Assembly (NCBI GenBank): GCA_946887155.1
Contig: CAMPKM010000081.1
Location: forward strand, 1-9,856
Source: an uncultured Gemmatimonadota bacterium
GTDB taxonomy: Bacteria > Gemmatimonadota > Gemmatimonadetes > Gemmatimonadales > Gemmatimonadaceae
Reading direction: 5' to 3'
Length of the DNA stretch: 9,856 nt
In this document: in pieces, positions 1 through 8,132 of the stretch
Numbering within the stretch: the stretch's first letter is position 1
Layout of the letters: each line of letters opens with the position of its first letter
Made by a program: the position numbers and the translations under genes
The notes under the pieces: model-generated
Seen by the model: only the letters and a program-made list of their open reading frames with translations
Told to the model about the DNA's origin: nothing
The model's database searches: none

Positions 1-278
1 ACGGAAATATCTGGGCGCGTGTCGCCGTACCGTCCGAGCGGATACCGAGCGCTGAACTCGCTCCCCGGCAGGAGAACGGACCGCCCGTAAACAAGTTCCG
101 GTCGCGCGCGACGTACGAGGTCTTCGCTCCCGACGGAACGTTCCTCGGCCGCGTTCCGATGCCACCGCGGACCTCCATGCTGCAGGCTGATGGGGAGTAC
201 CTCTGGGCGATCACACGGGACGACGACGACCTGCCATCGGTCGTTCGGTTCCGCATCGTGCCGGCGCTGGGCAGGTAG
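1..278 (+). CDS. C-terminal part of a probable 6-bladed beta-propeller protein (5' end outside window)
   Basis: The reading frame starts at base 3, stays open for 91 codons and stops at TAG 276-278. The start lies upstream of the window. The visible end contains blade-like segments: NIWAR near the left edge, then YEVFAPDGTFLGRVPMP, then GEYLWAITRDDDDLPSVVRF. A 'x-V-F-D/A-P-x-G-x-(F/Y)-L-G-x-V' strand followed by 'G-x-x-L-W-x-x-x-x-D-x-x-x-x-V-x-x-(F/Y)-R' is how the last blades of 6-bladed beta-propeller (NHL/TolB-like) proteins usually read. Such proteins are often exported and numerous in Gemmatimonadota and Acidobacteriota. Function and partner are unknown. The family call is an inference from motif shape alone, since most of the protein is missing. 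It is unlikely to be an artefact because the frame has strong GC-rich third positions and ends just before a dyad. Confidence 0.6.
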   Translation, partial: GNIWARVAVPSERIPSAELAPRQENGPPVNKFRSRATYEVFAPDGTFLGRVPMPPRTSMLQADGEYLWAITRDDDDLPSVVRFRIVPALGR

Positions 279-282
279 GAAG

Positions 283-297
283 CGCTATTCAATAGCG
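283..297. repeat. Short dyad between the propeller gene and the ChaN-like gene
   Basis: CGCTATT-C-AATAGCG is a perfect 7-bp inverted repeat around one base. It starts 5 nt after the stop of the upstream gene and ends 23 nt before the ATG of the next. It has no T-run after it, so it is not a standard intrinsic terminator. It could be an operator for the downstream gene or a mRNA 3'-end hairpin. A dyad this short is expected about once by chance in a window of this size, so only its position gives it weight. Confidence 0.3.
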
Positions 298-320
298 GAA
301 TCAGCGGCGATCTTTGTGGC

Positions 321-1259
321 ATGACTGTTCGCCACACACTTGCCCTTTGCTTCCTGCTCGCCGCCTGCGCACCCGGCGCCCGTGTCACTACCACGCCGGC
401 GAGTGTGCCCGGGATTCGTGTCGCCGAGCCAGCGACCGGGCGTGACCTGAGCTTCGATGACCTGGTGCGCCGAGTCTCTTCGGCTGACGTGGTCTTCGTT
501 GGTGAACAGCATGATGATCCGGAAACGCACCGGCTCGAACTGGCGATACTCGACGCCGTAAGCCGGTCAGGACGGCCGGTGATTCTCTCGCTCGAGATGT
601 TCGAGCGTGACGTGCAGTCGCTGCTCAACGAGTATCTCGCCGGCCGACTGAGCGAAACCGACTTCCTCGCCCGATCGCGGCCGTGGGATCGCTACATCAC
701 CGACTACCGGCCGATGGTCGAACTGGCAAAGGCGAAAGGCTGGCCGGTAATTGCGTCGAACATCCCGCGTCCGATGGCGTCGGCGGTTGGGCGCAAGGCG
801 CTGGCGGCACTCGACACGCTCACGCCAGCCGAACGGATGTGGGCCGCGCACGACATTCAGTGTCCCGATGACGCCTATCGAGCGCGTTTCATGGAGACGA
901 TGCGCGGCCACGGCGCCGGCGGCGCGGCTCCGCAGCCGGGTGACACGCTGCCCACGACGGTCGCCAACCGGTTCTACCTGGCCCAGTGCATCAAGGACGA
1001 GACGATGGCCGAGTCGATCGTCGAAGCGCGTGGCAATGCGCCGGCCGATGCGATCGTCGTGCATTACGACGGCGCTTTCCACAGCGACTACCGGCAGGGT
1101 ACCGTGAGCCGCGTCCAGCGCCGCGCCCCTGACGCAAAACTCATCGTGATCACGGCCGTTCCGGTGACAACGGACCTGTCGGCGGCGTCACTCGACGACC
1201 ACAAGGATCGCGCCGACTTCATTGTATTCACCCGGCGCATCCCTCCCAGGTCGCGCTGA
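321..1259 (+). CDS. ChaN-family (haem-binding uptake, Tiki-like fold) lipoprotein
   Basis: A 312-aa protein that I place in the ChaN/DUF399 family of lipoproteins (Tiki/TraB superfamily), whose studied member in Campylobacter binds haem and is linked to iron uptake. Residues 1-16 form a short lipoprotein signal with lipobox L13-A-A-C16, so the mature protein should be anchored to a membrane by Cys16. Family signatures are visible: VVFVGEQHDD (E62, H64) near the start of the domain, LSLEMFERD (90-98), the W122/DYRP (128-131) region, NIPRPMA (147-153), and VVHYDGAFHSDYRQG (236-250) close to the end. The start ATG at 321 gives the signal peptide directly, though I see no strong Shine-Dalgarno. 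It lies 3 nt upstream of the DUF3052 gene and is likely cotranscribed. Haem binding here is inferred from the family; other members of the fold could be hydrolases or metalloproteases. No TonB receptor or haem importer is in view. Confidence 0.85.
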   Translation: MTVRHTLALCFLLAACAPGARVTTTPASVPGIRVAEPATGRDLSFDDLVRRVSSADVVFVGEQHDDPETHRLELAILDAVSRSGRPVILSLEMFERDVQSLLNEYLAGRLSETDFLARSRPWDRYITDYRPMVELAKAKGWPVIASNIPRPMASAVGRKALAALDTLTPAERMWAAHDIQCPDDAYRARFMETMRGHGAGGAAPQPGDTLPTTVANRFYLAQCIKDETMAESIVEARGNAPADAIVVHYDGAFHSDYRQGTVSRVQRRAPDAKLIVITAVPVTTDLSAASLDDHKDRADFIVFTRRIPPRSR

Positions 1260-1262
1260 AAA

Positions 1263-1691
1263 ATGGCGTCTGACCCCGTTTTATCCGGGTACTCGGGGAC
1301 ACCGCTCGCGAAGAAACTCGGCTTCAAGCCGGGAACGAACGTGCTCGTCGTTGGTGACGTGCCGAAGGACTACAACGCACTCGTTGCGCCGTTGCCGGAA
1401 CGCGTCACGATCAGCGCGAGCGGCAAGGCGCCGTACGCGGCGGTCCATGTCTTCGTCACGAGGCGCGCCGCACTCGAGAAACACGTGAAGCATCTGCGGA
1501 AGGCACTCGAGCCTGACGGCTACGTCTGGATCTCCTGGCCGACGAAATCGTCGAAGGTCCCGACCGACATCACCGAAGACGTGATCCGCGAGGTTGCTCT
1601 CCCGACCGGCTTCGTCGACATCAAGGTCTGCGCCGTGAACGAAGTCTGGTCCGGCCTCAAGCTCGTCATTCGACTGAGTGAACGGCGCTAG
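1263..1691 (+). CDS. DUF3052 family protein
   Basis: A 142-aa soluble protein with no signal peptide or membrane segment. The N-terminal motif GYSGTPLAKKLGFKPG (residues 9-24) followed by a beta strand VLVVGDVP is the hallmark of DUF3052 proteins. The rest reads as an alternating alpha/beta fold: VHVFVTRR (59-66), an EKHVKHLRKAL helix, and GYVWISWPTKSSKVPTDIT, ending in a strand LKLVIRLSE. The pattern 'motif with Gly, then V-x-V-x-G, then a late D-G-x-x-W-I-S-W strand' resembles a small Rossmann-like half of a methyltransferase, but no SAM-binding loop is obvious. The family has no established function that I know. It starts 3 nt after the ChaN-like stop, so translation is probably coupled; the only SD-like bases are AGG at 1248-1250 inside the upstream gene. 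Length agrees with the family. Confidence 0.85.
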   Translation: MASDPVLSGYSGTPLAKKLGFKPGTNVLVVGDVPKDYNALVAPLPERVTISASGKAPYAAVHVFVTRRAALEKHVKHLRKALEPDGYVWISWPTKSSKVPTDITEDVIREVALPTGFVDIKVCAVNEVWSGLKLVIRLSERR

Positions 1692-1713
1692 TCACAGCGA
1701 GGCCGAACTGGAG

Positions 1714-1747
1714 ATGACGCGTCATTCTTTCTTTCGTGAAAGAAAGA
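1714..1747. repeat. Palindrome plus adjacent 10-bp hairpin between convergent genes
   Basis: ATGACGCGTCAT (1714-1725) is a perfect 12-bp palindrome. It abuts a second perfect inverted repeat: arm TCTTTCTTTC (1726-1735), 2-nt centre GT, arm GAAAGAAAGA (1738-1747). Together they sit 22 nt after the DUF3052 stop and cover the last codons and the TGA (1722-1724 on the minus strand) of the convergent gene. The location suggests a two-way transcription end or mRNA 3'-protecting structure. There is no T-run on either side and the stem is AT-rich, so it is not a classical intrinsic terminator. Confidence 0.4.
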
Positions 1748-2144
1748 TGGTCACGCTTCCGTGGGTGTGAAGCCGGCGGACATACGCAAAGGACACGCCG
1801 GCGTTCCGGATCTCGTTATGCATGCCGGCGAGCAAGCCATGCGCCTCTTGACCGGGATGCCAAGCCAGATCGGGACCGAGATCCGCCGGGGAGAGCACGG
1901 TCAGTGCCACGTATTCTCCCTGCTTCGGCACTTCCATCTCCTCGTCACCCGCCGGCGCGTCAACGACGACGTTGGAGACGTTCAGCGTCATTTCGCCACG
2001 CAATGCACCAGCCGCCTGCACTCCAGCGATCATCGCGTTCAGCAGGAGAGCCACCTGCGCCTCGTCGCTCTCCGCGTCCCAGATCAGAGGTGGCCGCTCG
2101 ATTCTCAGGTCCGAATATCGACCTGGTAACGATTCAGTAACCAC
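1722..2144 (-). CDS. Hypothetical protein, 140 aa
   Basis: I do not recognise this protein. It is predicted soluble, with no signal peptide and no membrane segment. It starts with GTG at 2144-2142; no ATG, GTG or TTG occurs in frame between the upstream stop and this codon, and the next internal Met is too deep. Visible elements: an N-terminal strand-rich part (LPGRYSDLRIERPPLIWDA), an amphipathic helix rich in Ala and Leu (AQVALLLNAMIAGVQAAGAL, 30-49), an acidic linker DAPAGDEEMEVPKQGEY (63-79), and a C-terminal helix-strand pair ending in TIFLSRKKE. Codon composition on this strand looks like real coding sequence, and two long frames on the opposite strand here look like shadows. It is convergent with the ChaN/DUF3052 unit and on the same strand as the permease gene, but a 203-nt gap with a large inverted repeat separates them. 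Its 3' end is embedded in the hairpin described at 1714-1747. Confidence 0.65.
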   Translation of the reverse strand: MVTESLPGRYSDLRIERPPLIWDAESDEAQVALLLNAMIAGVQAAGALRGEMTLNVSNVVVDAPAGDEEMEVPKQGEYVALTVLSPADLGPDLAWHPGQEAHGLLAGMHNEIRNAGVSFAYVRRLHTHGSVTIFLSRKKE

Positions 2145-2187
2145 GATTGACTCGGTAAAGCTTGAACACGGATCGCTCAGAGGACAC

Positions 2188-2280
2188 TGAAGAACTCAGG
2201 TACTTCATTGGTGAAGACCTGGGCACAGCGGTCCCGACCTGACTGCCCGGCAGAATCATGTGTGCCCAGGTCTTCACCAA
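2188..2280. repeat. Structured intergenic element: small hairpin plus perfect 20-bp inverted repeat
   Basis: TTGGTGAAGACCTGGGCACA (2208-2227) is repeated as its exact reverse complement at 2261-2280, with a 33-nt spacer that itself contains CTGCC-C-GGCAG (2243-2253). Immediately outside the left arm is a small imperfect hairpin, TGAAGAAC-TCAG-GTACTTCA (2188-2207, one A/A mismatch). The element sits between the 3' end of the permease gene (2348) and the 5' end of the 140-aa gene (2144), both on the minus strand. No T-run follows on the minus strand, so a simple intrinsic terminator is unlikely. Alternatives are a structured leader RNA of the 140-aa gene, a repeat-element copy (REP- or MITE-like), or a protein-binding dyad. 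Confidence 0.7.
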
Positions 2281-2347
2281 AGCAGTATCAGCGTCCTTCC
2301 GGGTTCTCTGCGCGGTCCGTGTTCCCGCAGTACCCGCGAAATCGCTG

Positions 2348-4840
<2,493 letters not shown>

Positions 4841-5054
4841 GATGCGCTGCCCGTATCAGAGGTTGTTGAGTACAAACGGAACGCCAATGGCGGGATATTC
4901 GACACCGATCGGGGACGGAACGATGCAGCCCTATGACAGGTTGCTGGAAGTGCGAGCCGGAGCTCGCCACGGACTCTACGTACTGGTCCCAACATCCTCA
5001 GGTGTCGGACTGGTGTAGAAGTTGTCAGGATTGCACAACCTCCGTCACCCACAC

Positions 5055-5483
5055 ATGCGCCACGTCGCCTTGGCCGTTCTCCTGTCCGCTGCGGCGGCTT
5101 GTTCGTCCACCCAGATCGCTACGGAACCCATCGTCCTTTCGCAAAGTGAGGCCGCTGACTCCGTAAAGGTCCGCGTCGGCCAGGTCATCGTTGTCGATGG
5201 CATCCGGGTGCATTTCACTAGTGTCGAGTCGGACAGCCGCTGCGCTGCCGATGTGGTCTGTGTCTGGGCCGGCGATGCCGTCGCCAACTTCGCGGTTGCG
5301 TTGGACTGCGAATGTCGCGCGGCCGCCGTCGCCCTCGCGCTCCATGTCAACCTCGAACCGCGGAGCGGCACCGCGTACGGCCACCGCGTGGAGCTCAGGG
5401 GCCTTCAGCCGTATCCCAACTCGACGTCGGAGATAAAGCCCGAAGCGTATTCGGCGTGGGTCCGCATCGTGCGCGTTGAATAG
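5055..5483 (+). CDS. Small lipoprotein, function unknown
   Basis: A 142-aa protein starting at ATG 5055. The frame can be extended to a TTG at 5022, but the ATG puts the signal sequence at the very N-terminus: MRHVALAVLLSAAAAC, lipobox A13-A-A-C16. I see no clear Shine-Dalgarno before the ATG, so a leaderless or weakly initiated message is possible. The mature part is a compact beta-rich domain. Its best-conserved patch is DSRCAADVVCVWAGDA (60-75). A 'D-S-R-C-x-x-D-V-x-C-x-W-A-G' patch recurs in uncharacterised exported proteins of many bacteria. Four cysteines (63, 69, 85, 87) could form two disulfides or bind metal. It is divergent from the permease gene, with about 214 nt between them, and is followed by a terminator-like hairpin, so it is probably a single-gene unit. 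No enzymatic role is suggested by the sequence. Confidence 0.75.
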   Translation: MRHVALAVLLSAAAACSSTQIATEPIVLSQSEAADSVKVRVGQVIVVDGIRVHFTSVESDSRCAADVVCVWAGDAVANFAVALDCECRAAAVALALHVNLEPRSGTAYGHRVELRGLQPYPNSTSEIKPEAYSAWVRIVRVE

Positions 5484-5491
5484 CGCCCCAC

Positions 5492-5523
5492 AAAGCGCGT
5501 TAAACCGCTGTGCGGACGCTTTT
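5492..5523 (+). terminator. Candidate intrinsic terminator of the small lipoprotein gene
   Basis: Eight nt after the lipoprotein stop, outer arms AAAGCG (5492-5497) and CGCTTT (5517-5522) enclose a second stem CCGC-TGT-GCGG (5505-5515). The structure ends in TTTT (5520-5523). The stem is interrupted by a 7-nt/1-nt asymmetric loop and the T-run is short, so strength is uncertain. It would separate the lipoprotein from the operon that follows. Confidence 0.4.
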
Positions 5524-5646
5524 GGTAAGTAGTTCCCGGTTTTCAGCTTGCCGTTCGTTGTTGGCGATCAATTCAGTCTTGCCTTGACCGCTGCGATATA
5601 CGCATCCTTGCCCGACCCGTCTCGCCCGTGTGGCCGGCGGCGTACC

Positions 5647-5654
5647 GAGGGTGG
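5647..5654 (+). promoter_or_regulatory. Ribosome binding site that decides the start of the CHAT-like gene
   Basis: GAGGGTGG lies 6 nt (from the GAGG core) before ATG 5657. An upstream in-frame GTG at 5630 would add nine residues but has no comparable site, and it would place this purine tract inside the coding region. The ATG is therefore preferred. Confidence 0.55.
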
Positions 5655-5656
5655 AT

Positions 5657-8131
5657 ATGGCGAAGCGGCCGCGCGCCGGAACGGGACGCCAAAAGCGAAG
5701 GACTGGAGCGGCGAAGAAATCGGCGTCAGGCAGGCGCGTTAGGCCTTCGCCGGTCATCACGGTGCGCACCCTGATTGGCGGCCGGCGCATCGAGGGTCAC
5801 GTCCCCGCCTCTGCCCCGATCGAGCGGCTCACCGAGGAATGGGCCTACCTCCTCCGGTCCCGCGCCCGGTGGGTGGATCAGCCGCACGTCAGGCTCTCGC
5901 TGCGCGAACGGGCCCTTGCCGACCTCGAGACGCTCGGCCTGGCGCGCTCGTTCATCGAGCGGCTGGCGACGGTGCACCACGTGGAAGTCGAGCTCCACAC
6001 GTGGGATCCGGCCGACGAAAACGCCGACCGCATTCACGAGGCCGCCGCGTCCTTCCCGTGGGAGTACCTCCTCAGCGCCTCGACGCGCGGTGCGGGGCGG
6101 TTCCAGTCGATCCTCATTTCGCGCCTGATGAGAAACGGCGGGCGCGCGGCCGTCACGCCGCCCGCCTCACGAGTCCTGTTCGTCGAAAGCGCTCCCGGCC
6201 GACTCTACGATGTCTACGACTTCTCGTCGGAACGAACGCGCATCGCCGCCGCCGTACGCGTCCGCAGGGAGATCATGCCCGACGGCGAGCGCCGGGAACC
6301 GCCGGCTCACTTCATTGCGTCACCCGAGGGGAACGGCCGCCGCCCTCCCGAGATGCGGCTCGCACTCACGGAAACGGAAACCCGCCTCCACGACACGGTG
6401 CGCGCCGAGCGCTGGGACGCCATTCACGTCACCGGCGTGGATACGCACCAGGCGGCCGCCCTCGTACCGGGGTTCTACCAGGCGATCCAGGACAAGCCGG
6501 CGGTCTGGGATCGTATCGCCGACGCGAATGGCCGCGTGCGCGACGGCATGATCCTGCGCGCATCCAATGTCAGTGAACTACCCGTACCGTGGAACGAACT
6601 CGCCCGGCTGCTGGTGAACCCGGCGGGTGCGCCCAACCTGGTGACGCTCAACCTGCACCACTCTGGTGCACGCCTGGCGCGCGAGCTCGTGGCGGGCGGT
6701 GCCCGGGCGGCCATCGGCTTTCTCGACGAGATCGACGACGAACTGGCCGAACTCTTCTTCCAGGCCTTCTACTGGGCGTGGTGCGCACCCGGCGGCAAAT
6801 GTTCCATCCCGATGGCGTTCATGCAGGCCTGGCAGCACATGCACGGCCACGGCGACCGGCTGCATGGCACGGCCATCGCCCTCTGGATGGGGACCAGCGT
6901 CTTCGACCTCCACAAGACGTTAGGCACGGCCGAGCCGCAGCTGATGGAGCCGGCACCGACCGACCGGCTCGAGCGCATGGCGACCCACGCCACGACACCC
7001 GTCGGCAAGCTTCTCAGCGTCGAAATCGAGGTGCCGAACGAGATCAACTACTCGCTCCTCCACAACCAGCGGCCACTCCTCGGCAAGCTGACGCTGACCC
7101 GGCTCGTGAAGGATCCGATCGAGGACATCACGGTCACCGTCGAACTCAACCTGGGTGCGGAGAACTACCCGTTCCGGTGCACCGTGCTCGAACTGAAGGA
7201 ACCGCAACTGGCGATGGCGTCGATGGTGCAGATTCCGCTCACCGCGTCGCTGCCGCGTGCGCTCCGGGAGCGCGTGCACTCCACGGTCTATGTGAAGGTC
7301 AGCTGCGGAGGGCGCGTTGCCAGTGAATCGACGAGCCGCGTGACGCTGATTCCGGTCGATGAGTGGGTCGACGATACCGACAACAACCCCTGGCTGCCGT
7401 CCTTCGTGCTCCCGCGCGACCCGGCCATCCTCAAGATCATCACGTCCTCGCGGCGGTACCTGGTCGGAATCCAGGACGACCCGGCGGCCGGGTTCGACGG
7501 CTACCAATCGATCGACGACTCGCTCGATGATCCCTCGGAGGGCGTGGATGCCCAGGTCCGCGCCATCTGGACCGCCCTGGTCAACGAGTACCGCATCCAG
7601 TACATCAACCCGCCGCCATCGTACTCCGACCAGTCGCAGCGGCTCCGGACGCCGAGCGACATTCTCTCGTCAGGCACCGCGACGTGCATCGACCTGTCGC
7701 TGCTGCTGGCGTCGTGCCTCGAGTACATCGACGTCTATCCGGTGCTGGTCCTGCTGACCGGGCACGCGTTCGTCGGATACTGGCGGTCGGACGAGCACCA
7801 TGCCGCGTTCCTCGAGATGCGCAAGCTGCCGGCGAACATACCCGCGCCCGGTGAGGCTGCGGCCCGCGCGGCCGCGGTGCCGTTTGTCGATCAGTATGGC
7901 TGGCGCCTGACGAGGCTCCAGTACGACGAGATCATGACCCACGTCACGTCGGGCGATCTCGTCATGCTCGAAGCCACGTACCTCACCTCGGCCAGCAGCT
8001 TCGCTGAAGCCGTGGAGGAGGGTCGGGCCAACCTGCGCAGCAAGCGCCAGTTCGACAGCCTGCTCGACATCCGGTCGGCGCGCACTGCGTCGCCGCCGGT
8101 GACACCTCTCCCGATCATCGACCCGGCGTGA
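5657..8131 (+). CDS. CHAT-like (pseudo-caspase) and transglutaminase-like fusion protein
   Basis: An 824-aa cytoplasmic protein with no signal peptide. Residues 1-30 are a Lys/Arg-rich tail. About 130-420 reads as a CHAT (caspase-HetF-associated) fold: FPWEYLL (133-139), RVLFVES, WDAIHVTGVD (253-262), LVTLNLHHSGARL (328-340), and GARAAIGFLDEIDDELAELF (348-367). Where active CHAT proteases have Gly-His-Gly this has Gly260-Val261-Asp262, and where they have the catalytic Cys this has His334, so protease activity is probably lost. About 450-570 is beta-rich, possibly a sandwich. About 580-823 resembles the transglutaminase-like module seen with DUF4011 helicases: RTPSDILSSGTATCIDLSLLL with Cys677, LLTGHAFVGYW with His703, then SFAEAVEEGRANL and LLDIRSAR before a PLP end. 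The third catalytic residue is not clear; E720 is one candidate. It is 1 nt from the lipase-like gene, so the two are probably translationally coupled. A regulatory or conflict role is inferred only from domain content. Confidence 0.75.
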   Translation: MAKRPRAGTGRQKRRTGAAKKSASGRRVRPSPVITVRTLIGGRRIEGHVPASAPIERLTEEWAYLLRSRARWVDQPHVRLSLRERALADLETLGLARSFIERLATVHHVEVELHTWDPADENADRIHEAAASFPWEYLLSASTRGAGRFQSILISRLMRNGGRAAVTPPASRVLFVESAPGRLYDVYDFSSERTRIAAAVRVRREIMPDGERREPPAHFIASPEGNGRRPPEMRLALTETETRLHDTVRAERWDAIHVTGVDTHQAAALVPGFYQAIQDKPAVWDRIADANGRVRDGMILRASNVSELPVPWNELARLLVNPAGAPNLVTLNLHHSGARLARELVAGGARAAIGFLDEIDDELAELFFQAFYWAWCAPGGKCSIPMAFMQAWQHMHGHGDRLHGTAIALWMGTSVFDLHKTLGTAEPQLMEPAPTDRLERMATHATTPVGKLLSVEIEVPNEINYSLLHNQRPLLGKLTLTRLVKDPIEDITVTVELNLGAENYPFRCTVLELKEPQLAMASMVQIPLTASLPRALRERVHSTVYVKVSCGGRVASESTSRVTLIPVDEWVDDTDNNPWLPSFVLPRDPAILKIITSSRRYLVGIQDDPAAGFDGYQSIDDSLDDPSEGVDAQVRAIWTALVNEYRIQYINPPPSYSDQSQRLRTPSDILSSGTATCIDLSLLLASCLEYIDVYPVLVLLTGHAFVGYWRSDEHHAAFLEMRKLPANIPAPGEAAARAAAVPFVDQYGWRLTRLQYDEIMTHVTSGDLVMLEATYLTSASSFAEAVEEGRANLRSKRQFDSLLDIRSARTASPPVTPLPIIDPA

Positions 8132-8132
8132 C

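Noticed and set aside
567..1082. Minus-strand frame of 171 codons opposite the ChaN-like gene
   Set aside because: The plus strand carries a full family match; the antisense product is Arg/His-rich and featureless.
5022..5054. Upstream TTG start for the small lipoprotein
   Set aside because: It would place eleven polar residues before the signal sequence. The ATG at 5055 gives a standard lipoprotein signal at the N-terminus.
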